Assembly: GCF_011022235.1 (NCBI RefSeq)
Contig: NZ_JAAIYP010000044.1
Location: forward strand, 1-64,000
From: Magnetospirillum aberrantis SpK
GTDB lineage: Bacteria > Pseudomonadota > Alphaproteobacteria > Rhodospirillales > Magnetospirillaceae
Direction: 5' to 3'
DNA length: 64,000 bases
Positions 9,256 through 17,252 of the stretch are shown in pieces. Both the position numbers and the translations under genes were made by a program. The notes under the pieces were generated by a model, which saw nothing but the letters and a program-made list of their open reading frames with translations, was not told the DNA's origin and did not search any database. Numbering within the stretch: the first letter of the stretch is position 1; each line of letters starts with the position of its first letter.

Positions 9256-9906
9256 ATGGCACGTACTCCCAATCCCGATCGTGGTGGAGACAGCACCGAG
9301 CAGCGTCGCGGCCGTGGCCGTGGCGGTGACGGCGATGGCCGGGCTCCGCGCGGTCGTGGCAACGATTCTCAGCGCGGTGAGCGCGAGGAATCCGAGTTCA
9401 TCGACAAGCTGGTCCACATCAACCGCGTCGCCAAGGTGGTGAAGGGCGGCCGTCGCTTCGCCTTCGCCGCTCTGGTGGTGGTCGGTGACGGCAAGGGCCG
9501 CGTCGGTTACGGCTCGGGCAAGGCCCGCGAGGTCCCCGAGGCTATCCGCAAGGCCACCGAACAGGCCAAGCGCAACATGATCAAGGTCGCCCTTCGCGAA
9601 GGCCGCACCCTGCATCATGACGTGAACGGTCATTTCGGTGCCGGTCGCGTGGTCCTGCGCGCCGCCCCGCCCGGTACCGGTATCATCGCCGGTGGTCCGA
9701 TGCGCGCGGTGTTCGAGACCGTGGGCGTCGCGGACGTGGTGGCCAAGTGCTTGGGCACCTCCAACCCGCATAACATGATCAAGGCGACCTTCGCCGCGTT
9801 GGAAAGCCTGTGCTCTCCGCGCTCCATCGCCGCCAAGCGTGGCAAGAAGGTCGGCGACATCATTGGTCGTCGTGACGGTGCCGCCGCCGCGGCCACCGCG
9901 GCGTAA
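9256..9906 (+). CDS. rpsE: 30S ribosomal protein S5 with long RG-rich N-terminus
   Basis: S5 governs translational accuracy with S4 and mRNA unwinding at the entry pore. The product is 216 residues, about 50 longer than E. coli S5. The extra part is a disordered Arg/Gly/Asp-rich N-terminal tail (about residues 1-45) before the conserved [20 protein letters not shown]. The body has the double-stranded RNA-binding fold and the [15 protein letters not shown] motif. It lies between rplR and rpmD with gaps of 12 and 14 bases. An inner start cannot be excluded. Confidence 0.97.
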   Translation: MARTPNPDRGGDSTEQRRGRGRGGDGDGRAPRGRGNDSQRGEREESEFIDKLVHINRVAKVVKGGRRFAFAALVVVGDGKGRVGYGSGKAREVPEAIRKATEQAKRNMIKVALREGRTLHHDVNGHFGAGRVVLRAAPPGTGIIAGGPMRAVFETVGVADVVAKCLGTSNPHNMIKATFAALESLCSPRSIAAKRGKKVGDIIGRRDGAAAAATAA

Positions 9907-9920
9907 CGGAGGACCTGACG

Positions 9921-10109
9921 ATGGCTGACAAGAAGACCGTCACCGTGACCCAGGTCGCGAGCCCGATCGGCCGCACCAAGGACCAGCGCGCCACTCTGGT
10001 TGGTCTTGGCCTGAACAAGATCCGTCGCATCAGCACCCTGGAGGACACTCCGGCCGTGCGCGGCATGATCAACAAGGTCAAGCACCTGGTCCAGGTGGTC
10101 GAGGAGTAA
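9921..10109 (+). CDS. rpmD: 50S ribosomal protein L30
   Basis: L30 is a small late-assembly 50S protein. The product is 62 residues; [20 protein letters not shown] and [20 protein letters not shown] are family hallmarks. A GC-rich hairpin follows in the 51-base gap before rplO. Confidence 0.97.
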   Translation: MADKKTVTVTQVASPIGRTKDQRATLVGLGLNKIRRISTLEDTPAVRGMINKVKHLVQVVEE

Positions 10110-10117
10110 TACTCCGA

Positions 10118-10143
10118 CCGGTCCCCGCTTCGGCGGGGGCCGG
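10118..10143 (+). promoter_or_regulatory. Hairpin between rpmD and rplO
   Basis: CCGGTCCCCGC (10118-10128), loop TTCG, GCGGGGGCCGG (10133-10143): an 11-bp stem with one T-G wobble and a stable UUCG tetraloop. No T tract follows, so it is not a standard terminator. It could protect or process the mRNA or tune rplO expression. The function is not known. Confidence 0.6.
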
Positions 10144-10160
10144 CAACGAGGAAGAAGACA

Positions 10161-10643
10161 ATGACGAAGCTCAACGATCTTCGCGACAACGACGGCGCCC
10201 GCTACAAGGCCAAGCGCGTCGGTCGTGGTATCGGTTCCGGCAAGGGCAAGACCTCGGGCCGTGGCGTCAAGGGCCAGGGTTCGCGTACCGGTGTCGCCCT
10301 GCATGGTTTCGAAGGCGGTCAGATGCCCATCTACCGTCGTCTGCCCAAGCGCGGCTTCAACAAGCCGTTCCGCCTGGAATTCGCCGAAGTGAACCTGGGT
10401 CGCCTTCAGGCCGCCATCGAGGCGGGCAAGGTCGACGCCGGCAAGACCATCGACACCGCTGCTCTCCAGGCCGCCGGCCTGGTCGGCAATGCCCGTGACG
10501 GCGTTCGCCTGCTGGCCCGTGGCGAGCTGAAGACCAAGGTGACCATCGAGGTCGCCGGTGCGTCCAAGGCCGCCGTGGAAGCGGTGGAAAAGCTGGGCGG
10601 TTCGGTGAAGGTGGCGGAAGCCGCCGTGGCCGCCGAAGGCTGA
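10161..10643 (+). CDS. rplO: 50S ribosomal protein L15
   Basis: L15 is a late-assembly protein with an extended N-terminus that penetrates the 50S core. The product is 160 residues: the Gly/Arg-rich N-terminal region ([20 protein letters not shown]) and the globular domain ending [11 protein letters not shown]. The downstream gap to secY (185 bases) is large for this cluster and carries a long hairpin. Confidence 0.97.
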   Translation: MTKLNDLRDNDGARYKAKRVGRGIGSGKGKTSGRGVKGQGSRTGVALHGFEGGQMPIYRRLPKRGFNKPFRLEFAEVNLGRLQAAIEAGKVDAGKTIDTAALQAAGLVGNARDGVRLLARGELKTKVTIEVAGASKAAVEAVEKLGGSVKVAEAAVAAEG

Positions 10644-10726
10644 TCCCATCTTTCGTTACGTGCGTGGCGCCCTCTCGTGACCCCCAAAGGTCATGGGTTG
10701 GCTCCACGCCGTAATTGCTTTAAAAG

Positions 10727-10798
10727 CTGGTGTTCCCGTTCCGGTGACGGTGCCGCCCCGCGCAAGTCGGGGAGAGGGCGCCGGAACCGGTACACCAG
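10727..10798 (+). promoter_or_regulatory. Long imperfect hairpin in the secY leader
   Basis: CTGGTGT (10727-10733) is mirrored by ACACCAG (10792-10798). Pairing continues inward through TTCCGG/CCGGAA, giving roughly 18 bp with two mismatches around a GC-rich interior. It ends 30 bases before the secY ATG. No T tract is present. A secY leader control element or mRNA processing site is inferred. Confidence 0.55.
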
Positions 10799-10828
10799 TG
10801 CAACGCTTTATCATTCCTGGAGAAGGGC

Positions 10829-12175
10829 ATGGCCTCTGCCGCCGAGCAGCTTGCCGCGAACCTGAACTTTGGCGTCCTGGCAAAGGCGACCGACCTCAAG
10901 AAGCGGATTTGGTTCACCGTCGCCGCCCTGGTGGTCTACCGCCTGGGCACCTGGATTCCGATTCCCGGCGTCGATCCCCATGTCATGGCCGATCTGTTCA
11001 AGCAGAGCGGCGGCGGCTTGCTCGGCATGTTCGACATGCTGGCCGGCGGCGCGTTGCAGCGCATGACCATCTTCGCGCTCAACATCATGCCCTACATCTC
11101 GGCCTCCATCATCATGCAGCTGATGGCGACCGTCATTCCGTCGCTCGAGGCGATCAAGAAGGAAGGCGAACAGGGTCGCAAGAAGATCAATCAGTACACC
11201 CGTTACCTGACGGTGCTGATCGCCATCTTCCAGTCCTGGGGTATCGCCACCGGCCTGTTGGGCATGACCGGTTCCACCGGTCCGGCGGTGATGATGGACA
11301 GCCCGGCGCTGTTCACCTTCGCTACCGTGGTGACCCTGACCGGCGGCACGCTGTTCCTGATGTGGCTGGGTGAGCAGATCACCGCGCGCGGCATCGGCCA
11401 GGGCACCTCGCTGATCATCTTCGCCGGTATCGTCGCGCAATTGCCGCACGCCTTGGCCGCGACCCTGGAACTGGGCCGCACCGGCGCCCTGCATCCGCTG
11501 GTGATCATGGCGTTGCTGGTGATGTCGGTCGCCGCCATCGCCTTCATCGTGTTCATGGAGCGCGCCCAGCGTCGCCTGATCGTCCAGTACCCGAAGCGTC
11601 AGGTGGGCAACAAGATGTATGGCGGCGAGTCCTCGCACCTGCCGCTCAAGCTCAACACCTCGGGCGTCATCCCGCCGATCTTCGCCAGCTCGCTGTTGCT
11701 GATGCCGGTGACGGTGGCCCAGTTCACCGCCCAGGGTGGCCCGGAATGGCTGACCACCTTCACGGCGCTGATGGGGCGCGGGCATCCGCTGTACCTGGCG
11801 ATGTATGCCGGCCTGATCGTGTTCTTCGCGTTCTTCTATACCGCCGTGGTGTTCAATCCCGTGGACACCGCCGACAACCTCAAGAAGTACGGCGGCTTCA
11901 TTCCCGGCATCCGGCCCGGCAAGAACACCTCGGATTACCTGGATTACGTGCTGACCCGGCTGACCGTGGCGGGGGCGGCCTATCTGGTGGCGCTGTCCAT
12001 CCTGCCCGAGCTGCTGATTGCCAAGTGGTCCGTGCCCTTCTACTTTGGCGGCACCAGCCTGCTGATCGTGGTGACGGTGACCATGGACACCGTGGCCCAA
12101 ATTCAGTCGCACCTGCTGGCGCACCAGTACGAGGGACTCATCAAGAAGTCCCGGCTTAGGGGCCGTCGCGGCTGA
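10829..12175 (+). CDS. secY: Preprotein translocase subunit SecY
   Basis: SecY is the channel of the Sec translocon in the inner membrane, working with SecE, SecG and SecA. The product is 448 residues with the expected ten membrane segments. Characteristic stretches are the plug-region [21 protein letters not shown], the cytoplasmic loop [14 protein letters not shown] and [12 protein letters not shown] before segment 9. It starts behind GGAGAAGG. Its position after rplO matches the spc operon order; adk follows after 29 bases. Confidence 0.98.
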   Translation: MASAAEQLAANLNFGVLAKATDLKKRIWFTVAALVVYRLGTWIPIPGVDPHVMADLFKQSGGGLLGMFDMLAGGALQRMTIFALNIMPYISASIIMQLMATVIPSLEAIKKEGEQGRKKINQYTRYLTVLIAIFQSWGIATGLLGMTGSTGPAVMMDSPALFTFATVVTLTGGTLFLMWLGEQITARGIGQGTSLIIFAGIVAQLPHALAATLELGRTGALHPLVIMALLVMSVAAIAFIVFMERAQRRLIVQYPKRQVGNKMYGGESSHLPLKLNTSGVIPPIFASSLLLMPVTVAQFTAQGGPEWLTTFTALMGRGHPLYLAMYAGLIVFFAFFYTAVVFNPVDTADNLKKYGGFIPGIRPGKNTSDYLDYVLTRLTVAGAAYLVALSILPELLIAKWSVPFYFGGTSLLIVVTVTMDTVAQIQSHLLAHQYEGLIKKSRLRGRRG

Positions 12176-12204
12176 TCCGCACGGCCGACAAGGGAGAAGC
12201 AGAG

Positions 12205-12864
12205 ATGAATCTGGTCTTGTTGGGGCCGCCGGGCGGCGGCAAGGGTACTCAGGCCAAGCGTCTGATGGACAAGTATGGTCTTGTTCAGTTGTCCACCGGC
12301 GACATGCTGCGCGCCGCCGTCGCCTCGGGGTCCGAGGTCGGCAAGCGTGCCAAGGCGGTGATGGACGCCGGCCAGTTGGTGAGCGACGACATCGTCATCG
12401 CCATCATCGAAGACCGGCTGGACGCACCCGACACCAAGAACGGCGTCATCTTCGACGGCTTCCCCCGCACCGTGGCCCAGGCCGAGGCGCTTGACGCCAT
12501 GATGGTGAAGAAGGGCAAGAAGCTGGATTTCGCCATCGAGATCCGCGTTCCCGACGAGCCGATCATCGAACGCATCACCGGCCGCTTCACCTGCGCCAAG
12601 TGTGGCGCCGGCTATCATGACAAGTTCCAGCGTCCCAAGGTGGACGGCACCTGCGATTCGTGTGGCGGTTCCGAGTTTTCCCGGCGCGCCGACGACAACG
12701 CCGAGACCGTCTCCAAGCGCCTGGCTGCCTACCACGCCCAGACGGCGCCGCTCATTCCCTATTACCAGGGCAAGGGCAACTACCATCTGGTCGACGGCAC
12801 CCAGGACATTGCGGTCGTGACCCAATCGCTCGAGGGTATCCTCGGCGCGGCCCTCAAGGGCTGA
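12205..12864 (+). CDS. adk: Adenylate kinase, zinc-lid type
   Basis: Adenylate kinase interconverts ATP + AMP and 2 ADP in the cytoplasm. The product is 219 residues. The P-loop [10 protein letters not shown] lies at residues 7-16, the AMP site at DGFPRT (84-89). The long lid holds four cysteines at 130, 133, 150 and 153 in a CxxC-16-CxxC arrangement that would bind zinc, a variant absent from E. coli Adk. It follows secY, the usual order. Confidence 0.98.
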   Translation: MNLVLLGPPGGGKGTQAKRLMDKYGLVQLSTGDMLRAAVASGSEVGKRAKAVMDAGQLVSDDIVIAIIEDRLDAPDTKNGVIFDGFPRTVAQAEALDAMMVKKGKKLDFAIEIRVPDEPIIERITGRFTCAKCGAGYHDKFQRPKVDGTCDSCGGSEFSRRADDNAETVSKRLAAYHAQTAPLIPYYQGKGNYHLVDGTQDIAVVTQSLEGILGAALKG

Positions 12865-12866
12865 CG

Positions 12867-12915
12867 GGGTGTGATGGCGAAGAGTCGCTTTGCGTTGACT
12901 CTTCGCCGAATCACC
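12867..12915 (+). promoter_or_regulatory. Long inverted repeat after adk, overlapping the rpsM promoter
   Basis: GGCGAAGAGTC (12876-12886) pairs perfectly with GACTCTTCGCC (12897-12907). The stem extends outward through GGGTGTGAT against GAATCACCC with small mismatches. The stem could end or weaken the adk message. It has no T tract. Its 3' arm contains the -35 box and spacer of the promoter described next. Confidence 0.65.
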
Positions 12916-12922
12916 CTATAAT
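12895..12922 (+). promoter_or_regulatory. Strong sigma70 promoter for rpsM-rpsK-rpoA-rplQ
   Basis: TTGACT (12895-12900), 16-base spacer, TATAAT (12917-12922). This is a near-consensus promoter, the best seen in the window, giving a leader of about 140 bases before rpsM. It makes the alpha-type operon (S13, S11, RNA polymerase alpha, L17) at least partly independent of the upstream ribosomal genes. Confidence 0.8.
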
Positions 12923-13068
12923 CGCGCACCTTCGGTTTCTCCCATGTTGGGCGAGGCCCGATGTGGTGTTATTTGAATTCCGGCCTCTGGGGTGGGCCCA
13001 TGCCGGGTGGAAAAGCGGGGGCGGATCGTATCCGTCCGCCCTTTGATCGTCTAAAGGAGTAACCAGCT

Positions 13069-13446
13069 TTGGCCCGTATCGCTGGCGTCAATATTCCGAC
13101 CAACAAGCGCGTCCTGATCGCGCTGACCTATATCCATGGCATCGGTCGTGCCAAGGCGGCTGAAATCTGCACCGCCCTGGCCATTCCCGCCGAGCGTCGG
13201 GTCAATCAGCTGACCGACGACGAGGTCCTGAAGATCCGCGAACTGATCGACCGCGACTACAGCGTCGAGGGTGATCTGCGTCGCGAGGTCGCCATGAACA
13301 TCAAGCGGTTGATGGATCTGGGCTGCTATCGCGGCCTGCGTCATCGCCGCGGCTTGCCGGTTCGCGGTCAGCGCACGCACACCAACGCGCGCACCCGCAA
13401 GGGCCCGGCCAAGCCGATCGCCGGTAAGAAGAAGGCGACCCGCTAA
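13069..13446 (+). CDS. rpsM: 30S ribosomal protein S13 (TTG start)
   Basis: S13 lies at the top of the 30S head and contacts tRNA and L5. The product is 125 residues. The start is TTG at 13069, set by AAAGGAGT 8 bases upstream and by the conserved N-terminus (M)[36 protein letters not shown] shows the helix-turn region and basic tail. rpmJ, which often precedes rpsM, is absent. Confidence 0.96.
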   Translation: MARIAGVNIPTNKRVLIALTYIHGIGRAKAAEICTALAIPAERRVNQLTDDEVLKIRELIDRDYSVEGDLRREVAMNIKRLMDLGCYRGLRHRRGLPVRGQRTHTNARTRKGPAKPIAGKKKATR

Positions 13447-13477
13447 AACACGCGACGTAATTTAAGGATCACCTCTC

Positions 13478-13873
13478 ATGGCTAAGCCGTCCGCTGCCGC
13501 GCGTCCTCGTCGCCGCGAGCGCAAGAACATCACCTCGGGCGTGGCGCATGTGAATGCCACGTTCAACAACACCATGATCACCATCACCGATGCCCAGGGC
13601 AACACCATCTCGTGGTCGTCCTCGGGTATGCAGGGCTTCAAGGGTTCGCGTAAGTCGACCCCCTACGCCGCGCAGGTTGCCGCCGAAGACGCCGGCAAGA
13701 AGGCGATGGAACATGGTATGCGCACCCTCGAGGTCGAGGTGAAGGGTCCGGGCGCCGGCCGTGAGAGCGCCCTGCGCGCTCTCCAGGCCGTCGGCTTCGC
13801 CATCACTTCGATCCGCGACGTCACCCCGATCCCGCACAACGGTTGCCGTCCGCGCAAGCGTCGCCGCGTGTGA
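13478..13873 (+). CDS. rpsK: 30S ribosomal protein S11
   Basis: S11 is a 30S platform protein near the mRNA exit. The product is 131 residues, with [19 protein letters not shown] and [16 protein letters not shown] as family signatures. It follows rpsM by 31 bases. In E. coli rpsD comes next; here rpoA follows instead, after a 104-base gap with an inverted repeat. Confidence 0.98.
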   Translation: MAKPSAAARPRRRERKNITSGVAHVNATFNNTMITITDAQGNTISWSSSGMQGFKGSRKSTPYAAQVAAEDAGKKAMEHGMRTLEVEVKGPGAGRESALRALQAVGFAITSIRDVTPIPHNGCRPRKRRRV

Positions 13874-13887
13874 TCGGAAGAGGTCCG

Positions 13888-13941
13888 TGAACGGGCTAAC
13901 CGCCGCCTTCCGCCATGGGGGGCCGGCGGTCATGCCGTTCA
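13888..13941 (+). promoter_or_regulatory. Inverted repeat in the rpsK-rpoA gap
   Basis: TGAACGG (13888-13894) mirrors CCGTTCA (13935-13941), and ACCGCC (13899-13904) mirrors GGCGGT (13925-13930). Together they form a two-part stem with an internal loop, ending 36 bases before the GTG start of rpoA. No T tract is present. The function is unknown. Confidence 0.5.
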
Positions 13942-13977
13942 GGGGCCATGGATTGTTCCTAGCATGAGGTCACGCTC

Positions 13978-14994
13978 GTGATTCAAAAGAACTGGCAGGA
14001 ACTGATCAAGCCCTCGAAGCTTCAGATCGAGGCCGGGGCTGACCCGTCCCGTTCCGCTACCGTGGTCGCCGAACCGCTGGAACGCGGTTTTGGCATGACG
14101 CTGGGCAATTCGTTGCGCCGCGTCTTGCTGTCGTCGCTCCAGGGCGCCGCCGTCACCGCTATCCAGATCGAGGGCGTTCTCCACGAGTTCTCGTCGATCC
14201 CCGGCGTGCGCGAAGACGTCACCGACATCATCCTGAACGTCAAGAACCTCGGCCTGCGCATGCATGGCGAGGGACCGAAGCGCATGCATCTGCGTGCCAC
14301 CGGCCCCGGCGAGGTCAAGGCGGGGATGATCGAGGTCGGACACGACATCGAGATCATGGACCCCGACCTGGTGCTGTGCACCCTGGACGAGGGCGCCAAG
14401 CTCAACGTCGAGTTCACCGTCGAATCCGGCAAGGGCTATGTCCCGGCTTCGCAGAACCGTCCCGAGGATTCGCCGATCGGTCTGATCCCGATCGACGCCA
14501 TCTTCTCGCCGGTCAAGAAGGTCGCCTACAAGGTCGAGAACACCCGCGTCGGTCAGGTGACCGACTACGACAAGCTGTCGATGGTGGTCGAGACCAACGG
14601 CGCCGTGACCCCGGACGACGCGGTGGCCCTGGCCGCCCGCATCCTTCAGGATCAGTTGCAGCTGTTCATCAACTTCGAGGAACCCACCGCGGTCGTCGAG
14701 GAAGAGAAGAAGGACGAACTGCCCTTCAACAAGAACCTGCTGCGCAAGGTTGACGAGCTTGAGCTGTCGGTCCGTTCGGCCAACTGCCTCAAGAACGACA
14801 ACATCATCTACATCGGCGATTTGGTCCAGAAGACCGAGGCCGAGATGCTGCGCACCCCGAACTTCGGCCGCAAGTCTCTGAACGAGATCAAGGAAGTTCT
14901 GTCCCAGATGGGTCTCCACCTGGGCATGGAAATTCCGAACTGGCCGCCGGAGAACATCGAGGAACTGGCTAAGAAGCTGGAAGAACCCTACTAA
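13978..14994 (+). CDS. rpoA: RNA polymerase alpha subunit (GTG start)
   Basis: RpoA dimerises to nucleate assembly of RNA polymerase. The product is 338 residues. The N-terminal domain spans about 1-235 ([38 protein letters not shown]). The C-terminal domain, which binds UP elements and activators, is at about 255-320 ([18 protein letters not shown]). The GTG start is set by the conserved [11 protein letters not shown] opening. An acidic linker (EEEKKDE) joins the domains. Confidence 0.98.
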   Translation: MIQKNWQELIKPSKLQIEAGADPSRSATVVAEPLERGFGMTLGNSLRRVLLSSLQGAAVTAIQIEGVLHEFSSIPGVREDVTDIILNVKNLGLRMHGEGPKRMHLRATGPGEVKAGMIEVGHDIEIMDPDLVLCTLDEGAKLNVEFTVESGKGYVPASQNRPEDSPIGLIPIDAIFSPVKKVAYKVENTRVGQVTDYDKLSMVVETNGAVTPDDAVALAARILQDQLQLFINFEEPTAVVEEEKKDELPFNKNLLRKVDELELSVRSANCLKNDNIIYIGDLVQKTEAEMLRTPNFGRKSLNEIKEVLSQMGLHLGMEIPNWPPENIEELAKKLEEPY

Positions 14995-15010
14995 GGGTTC
15001 GCTGGTTTCC

Positions 15011-15046
15011 GGCGCGACGCCTGGGCCTTTCGGTCCACGTCGCGCC
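15011..15046 (+). promoter_or_regulatory. Hairpin between rpoA and rplQ
   Basis: GGCGCGACG (15011-15019) pairs perfectly with CGTCGCGCC (15038-15046). An inner stem TGGGCC-TTTC-GGTCCA is stacked inside with a two-base bulge. The tail GTGACTTTTCC has a short T run, so it may act as a partial terminator that sets the rpoA to rplQ ratio. Confidence 0.55.
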
Positions 15047-15157
15047 GTGACTTTTCCAAAAGGGCCATGACGGCCCGCCCCGGACGTACCTGGAATCAGG
15101 GCGGACGGGAACACAATCGGTCCTCGCGCCGCGAGGCCAAGCCCAAGGAGTGATCCC

Positions 15158-15577
15158 ATGCGTCACGGTATGTCCGGCCGCAAGCTGAACCGCACCAGCG
15201 CCCACCGCAAGGCGATGTTCGCTAACATGGTCAACGCGCTCATCAAGCACGAGCAGATCAAGACCACCCTGCCCAAGGCCAAGGACCTGCGTCCGATCGC
15301 CGAGAAGATCATTTCTCTGGGCAAGTCGGGCACTCTGCACGACCGTCGCCGCGCTTTCGCCATCCTGCGCGACGAGGCCGTGGTGGCCAAGCTGTTCTCG
15401 GTGATCGCCGAGCGCTACAAGGGTCGCCAGGGCGGTTACACCCGCGTCCTCAAGGCCGGTTTCCGGTATGGCGACTGCGCCCCGATGGCCTTCATCGAGC
15501 TGGTTGACCGCGATCCGGCCGCCAAGGGCCAGGATTCCGGCCCGACCGCCGAGAAGTCGGAAGACGGCGAGGAGTAA
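15158..15577 (+). CDS. rplQ: 50S ribosomal protein L17
   Basis: L17 is an early-assembly 50S protein near the tunnel exit. The product is 139 residues starting [20 protein letters not shown], with [24 protein letters not shown] at the end of the conserved core (shown here for its tail, [11 protein letters not shown]). An acidic tail (EKSEDGEE) is added. It is the last gene of the cluster and is followed by a strong terminator. Confidence 0.97.
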   Translation: MRHGMSGRKLNRTSAHRKAMFANMVNALIKHEQIKTTLPKAKDLRPIAEKIISLGKSGTLHDRRRAFAILRDEAVVAKLFSVIAERYKGRQGGYTRVLKAGFRYGDCAPMAFIELVDRDPAAKGQDSGPTAEKSEDGEE

Positions 15578-15605
15578 TCTCCTCATCGTCTGTGACGACG
15601 TCACG

Positions 15606-15640
15606 AAAGGGCGCTCCCGGTTGGGGGCGCCCTTTTCGTT
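15606..15640 (+). terminator. Terminator of the ribosomal cluster
   Basis: AAAGGGCGCTCCC (15606-15618) pairs with GGGGGCGCCCTTT (15623-15635) with one wobble. TTTTCGTTT follows. It lies 30 bases after the rplQ stop. Confidence 0.92.
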
Positions 15641-15687
15641 TGGGTTGTTCTTTTTGTTGGGGCGAATGGCTGTGGTCCAGAGACACC

Positions 15688-15710
15688 ACAGGCGCCCGGT
15701 GGGCGCCTGT
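15688..15710. terminator. Palindrome, possible terminator of the reverse gene
   Basis: ACAGGCGCCC (15688-15697) and GGGCGCCTGT (15701-15710) form a perfect 10-bp stem with a 3-base loop. On the reverse strand it lies 24 bases after the stop of the YjfB-like gene, but the tail is not T-rich, so termination is uncertain. Confidence 0.45.
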
Positions 15711-15734
15711 TGGGGACCGCGTCGGCCGGTGGAC

Positions 15735-15941
15735 TCAGACGGTGATGTCGAGCACCTGACCGGGACCACTGACGGGTGGTGGAGACGCAGCCTGGACGCC
15801 GGGCTGCGTGGCGGCGGCGACGACTTGCAGAACGGCGGCATCTTGCGCCAACGCCTGTTTGGTCATCTGAACGGACAGGCTCTGTACGAACTCCGCCCGC
15901 TTGACCGTCATCGCCATTTCCGCTGCTGCGGCGATTTCCAT
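15735..15941 (-). CDS. YjfB-type putative motility protein
   Basis: A 68-residue protein, MEIAAAAEMAMTVKRAEFVQ..., resembles the YjfB/putative motility family: a short alanine- and methionine-rich amphipathic helix with a Pro/Ala-rich tail and a C-terminal VLDITV. AAGGGAG lies 8 bases before the ATG. The role of the family is poorly known; members are found near flagellar or secretion genes. It is monocistronic here, convergent with the ribosomal cluster. Confidence 0.6.
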   Translation of the reverse strand: MEIAAAAEMAMTVKRAEFVQSLSVQMTKQALAQDAAVLQVVAAATQPGVQAASPPPVSGPGQVLDITV

Positions 15942-16001
15942 TGATCGTCTCCCTTCCGACGGATCAGGAACATCATAGCAAAATCTAGCCGCAGAGTCAC
16001 G

Positions 16002-16526
16002 TTACTGCGGCGTTCCGAACAACTCTCGGGTGAGTTGGTTCACCAGTCGGCGGAAACGCGGGTCATCGGCGCTTTCCACCTTGGCCACCCAGCCGCGAAT
16101 GGATGCCAGAAGCGAGGTGCCGTCGCAAAAGGCGGCGTGGACGGTCACGCGCTCGGGCGTTTCGACGGCGGTCGCCACCTGTCCCCGGCACAGGTCGCGG
16201 GGATCGGTCGAGGCGGGAGCGTTGAACGCCAGGACCGCGCGATAACGTGGTTCTGGCGTCAGTTGCGGGTCAAGGGTGAAGGCGGTCGGGCGGCCGAAAA
16301 CGCCGCCGGCCATGGCCTCGACCACATCCGCACGAAAATCCGGGGCGGCCATGGCGAAAGCTGCGCCGTGCACTTCGACCAGCAGCGGCCCCTTGCTGGT
16401 GGCGTGGACCAGGGACGACCACGCCGCCGGGCTGCGCCATCCGGCCACGGTGGCGGGGCCGTCGCCGCAGCCGGAAACCACGGCCGCCAGTGCCGCCGCG
16501 CCTACCCCCATCAACCGCTTCAACAT
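16002..16526 (-). CDS. Putative lipoprotein of unknown function
   Basis: A 174-residue protein with an N-terminal signal and lipobox AVVSGC (lipidation at Cys20), so probably anchored in the envelope. The mature part has no motif I recognise. Two further cysteines (in DLCRG and AAFCDG) could form a disulphide. It is transcribed away from the response-regulator gene at 16727; the shared 200-base gap includes a possible -10 box (TATGAT) on its side. Confidence 0.7.
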   Translation of the reverse strand: MLKRLMGVGAAALAAVVSGCGDGPATVAGWRSPAAWSSLVHATSKGPLLVEVHGAAFAMAAPDFRADVVEAMAGGVFGRPTAFTLDPQLTPEPRYRAVLAFNAPASTDPRDLCRGQVATAVETPERVTVHAAFCDGTSLLASIRGWVAKVESADDPRFRRLVNQLTRELFGTPQ

Positions 16527-16726
16527 GTTCGCCGCCTTTTGCCGGTGCTGTTACATCGGGATCATACCCTGTGGCGGCTTTTTTCTCCTCTCGGGTAAAA
16601 ACCCCACCCGTTCGGTTAAAAAAGCCCATACCGCAAGGCGGTTGTGCGTAGCGTGCGCCCCAGGATATGGTGCTTGGACAGGAAACGACAACCGGTCAGC
16701 TAAGACCGGGAAGAAAGGGGTAGGGC

Positions 16727-17149
16727 GTGAATCAATTCAGTGAACTCAGGGTGCTGGTGGTTGACGCCAACGCCCACATCCGCCGACTTATCGCCACGCT
16801 TCTGGGGGCTCTGTCCATCAAGGACGTGCACGAGGCGCGCAATCCGGCGGCGGCCATGCCGCTGATCCAGGACAATCCCCCGCATCTGATCATCGCCGAC
16901 ATGACCGGCGACGCCACCGAGACGGTGTTGTTCATCCACCGCATCCGTCGTGGCGAGCTTTTGGACGCACGCACTCCGGTCCTGGGGTTGGCCGCCAGCA
17001 GCCATCATGCGGTTCTGGAACAGGCTCGCGAAGCCGGTGTGGACGAGATCATCGCCAAGCCGTTGTCGGCCATCGAGGTGATTCAGAGCGCCGGTTCCCT
17101 GTTGGAGGCCGTCTTGCGCCGGCCGCCGGTTCTGCCCGCCGGCGCCTGA
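16727..17149 (+). CDS. Stand-alone response regulator receiver protein
   Basis: A 140-residue CheY-like protein made of one receiver domain. Asp13 (in LVVDANAH), the probable phosphorylation site Asp58 (in LIIADM) and Lys111 (in IIAKPLS) are in place. The first of the usual pair of N-terminal acids is replaced by Val12, which may alter magnesium binding. The GTG start follows AAAGGGG. No kinase gene is adjacent, so its partner is unknown. A proline-rich tail (RRPPVLPAGA) closes the protein. Confidence 0.8.
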   Translation: MNQFSELRVLVVDANAHIRRLIATLLGALSIKDVHEARNPAAAMPLIQDNPPHLIIADMTGDATETVLFIHRIRRGELLDARTPVLGLAASSHHAVLEQAREAGVDEIIAKPLSAIEVIQSAGSLLEAVLRRPPVLPAGA

Positions 17150-17252
17150 GCCGACGGCGGGGTGCCGAAAAATCAACGTCTCCTTGCCACGATGCGGCCC
17201 TGAACCGATAGTATGGCGGTTCATCGTCGTTTAGTGCCGCAAAGGGGTCGTC

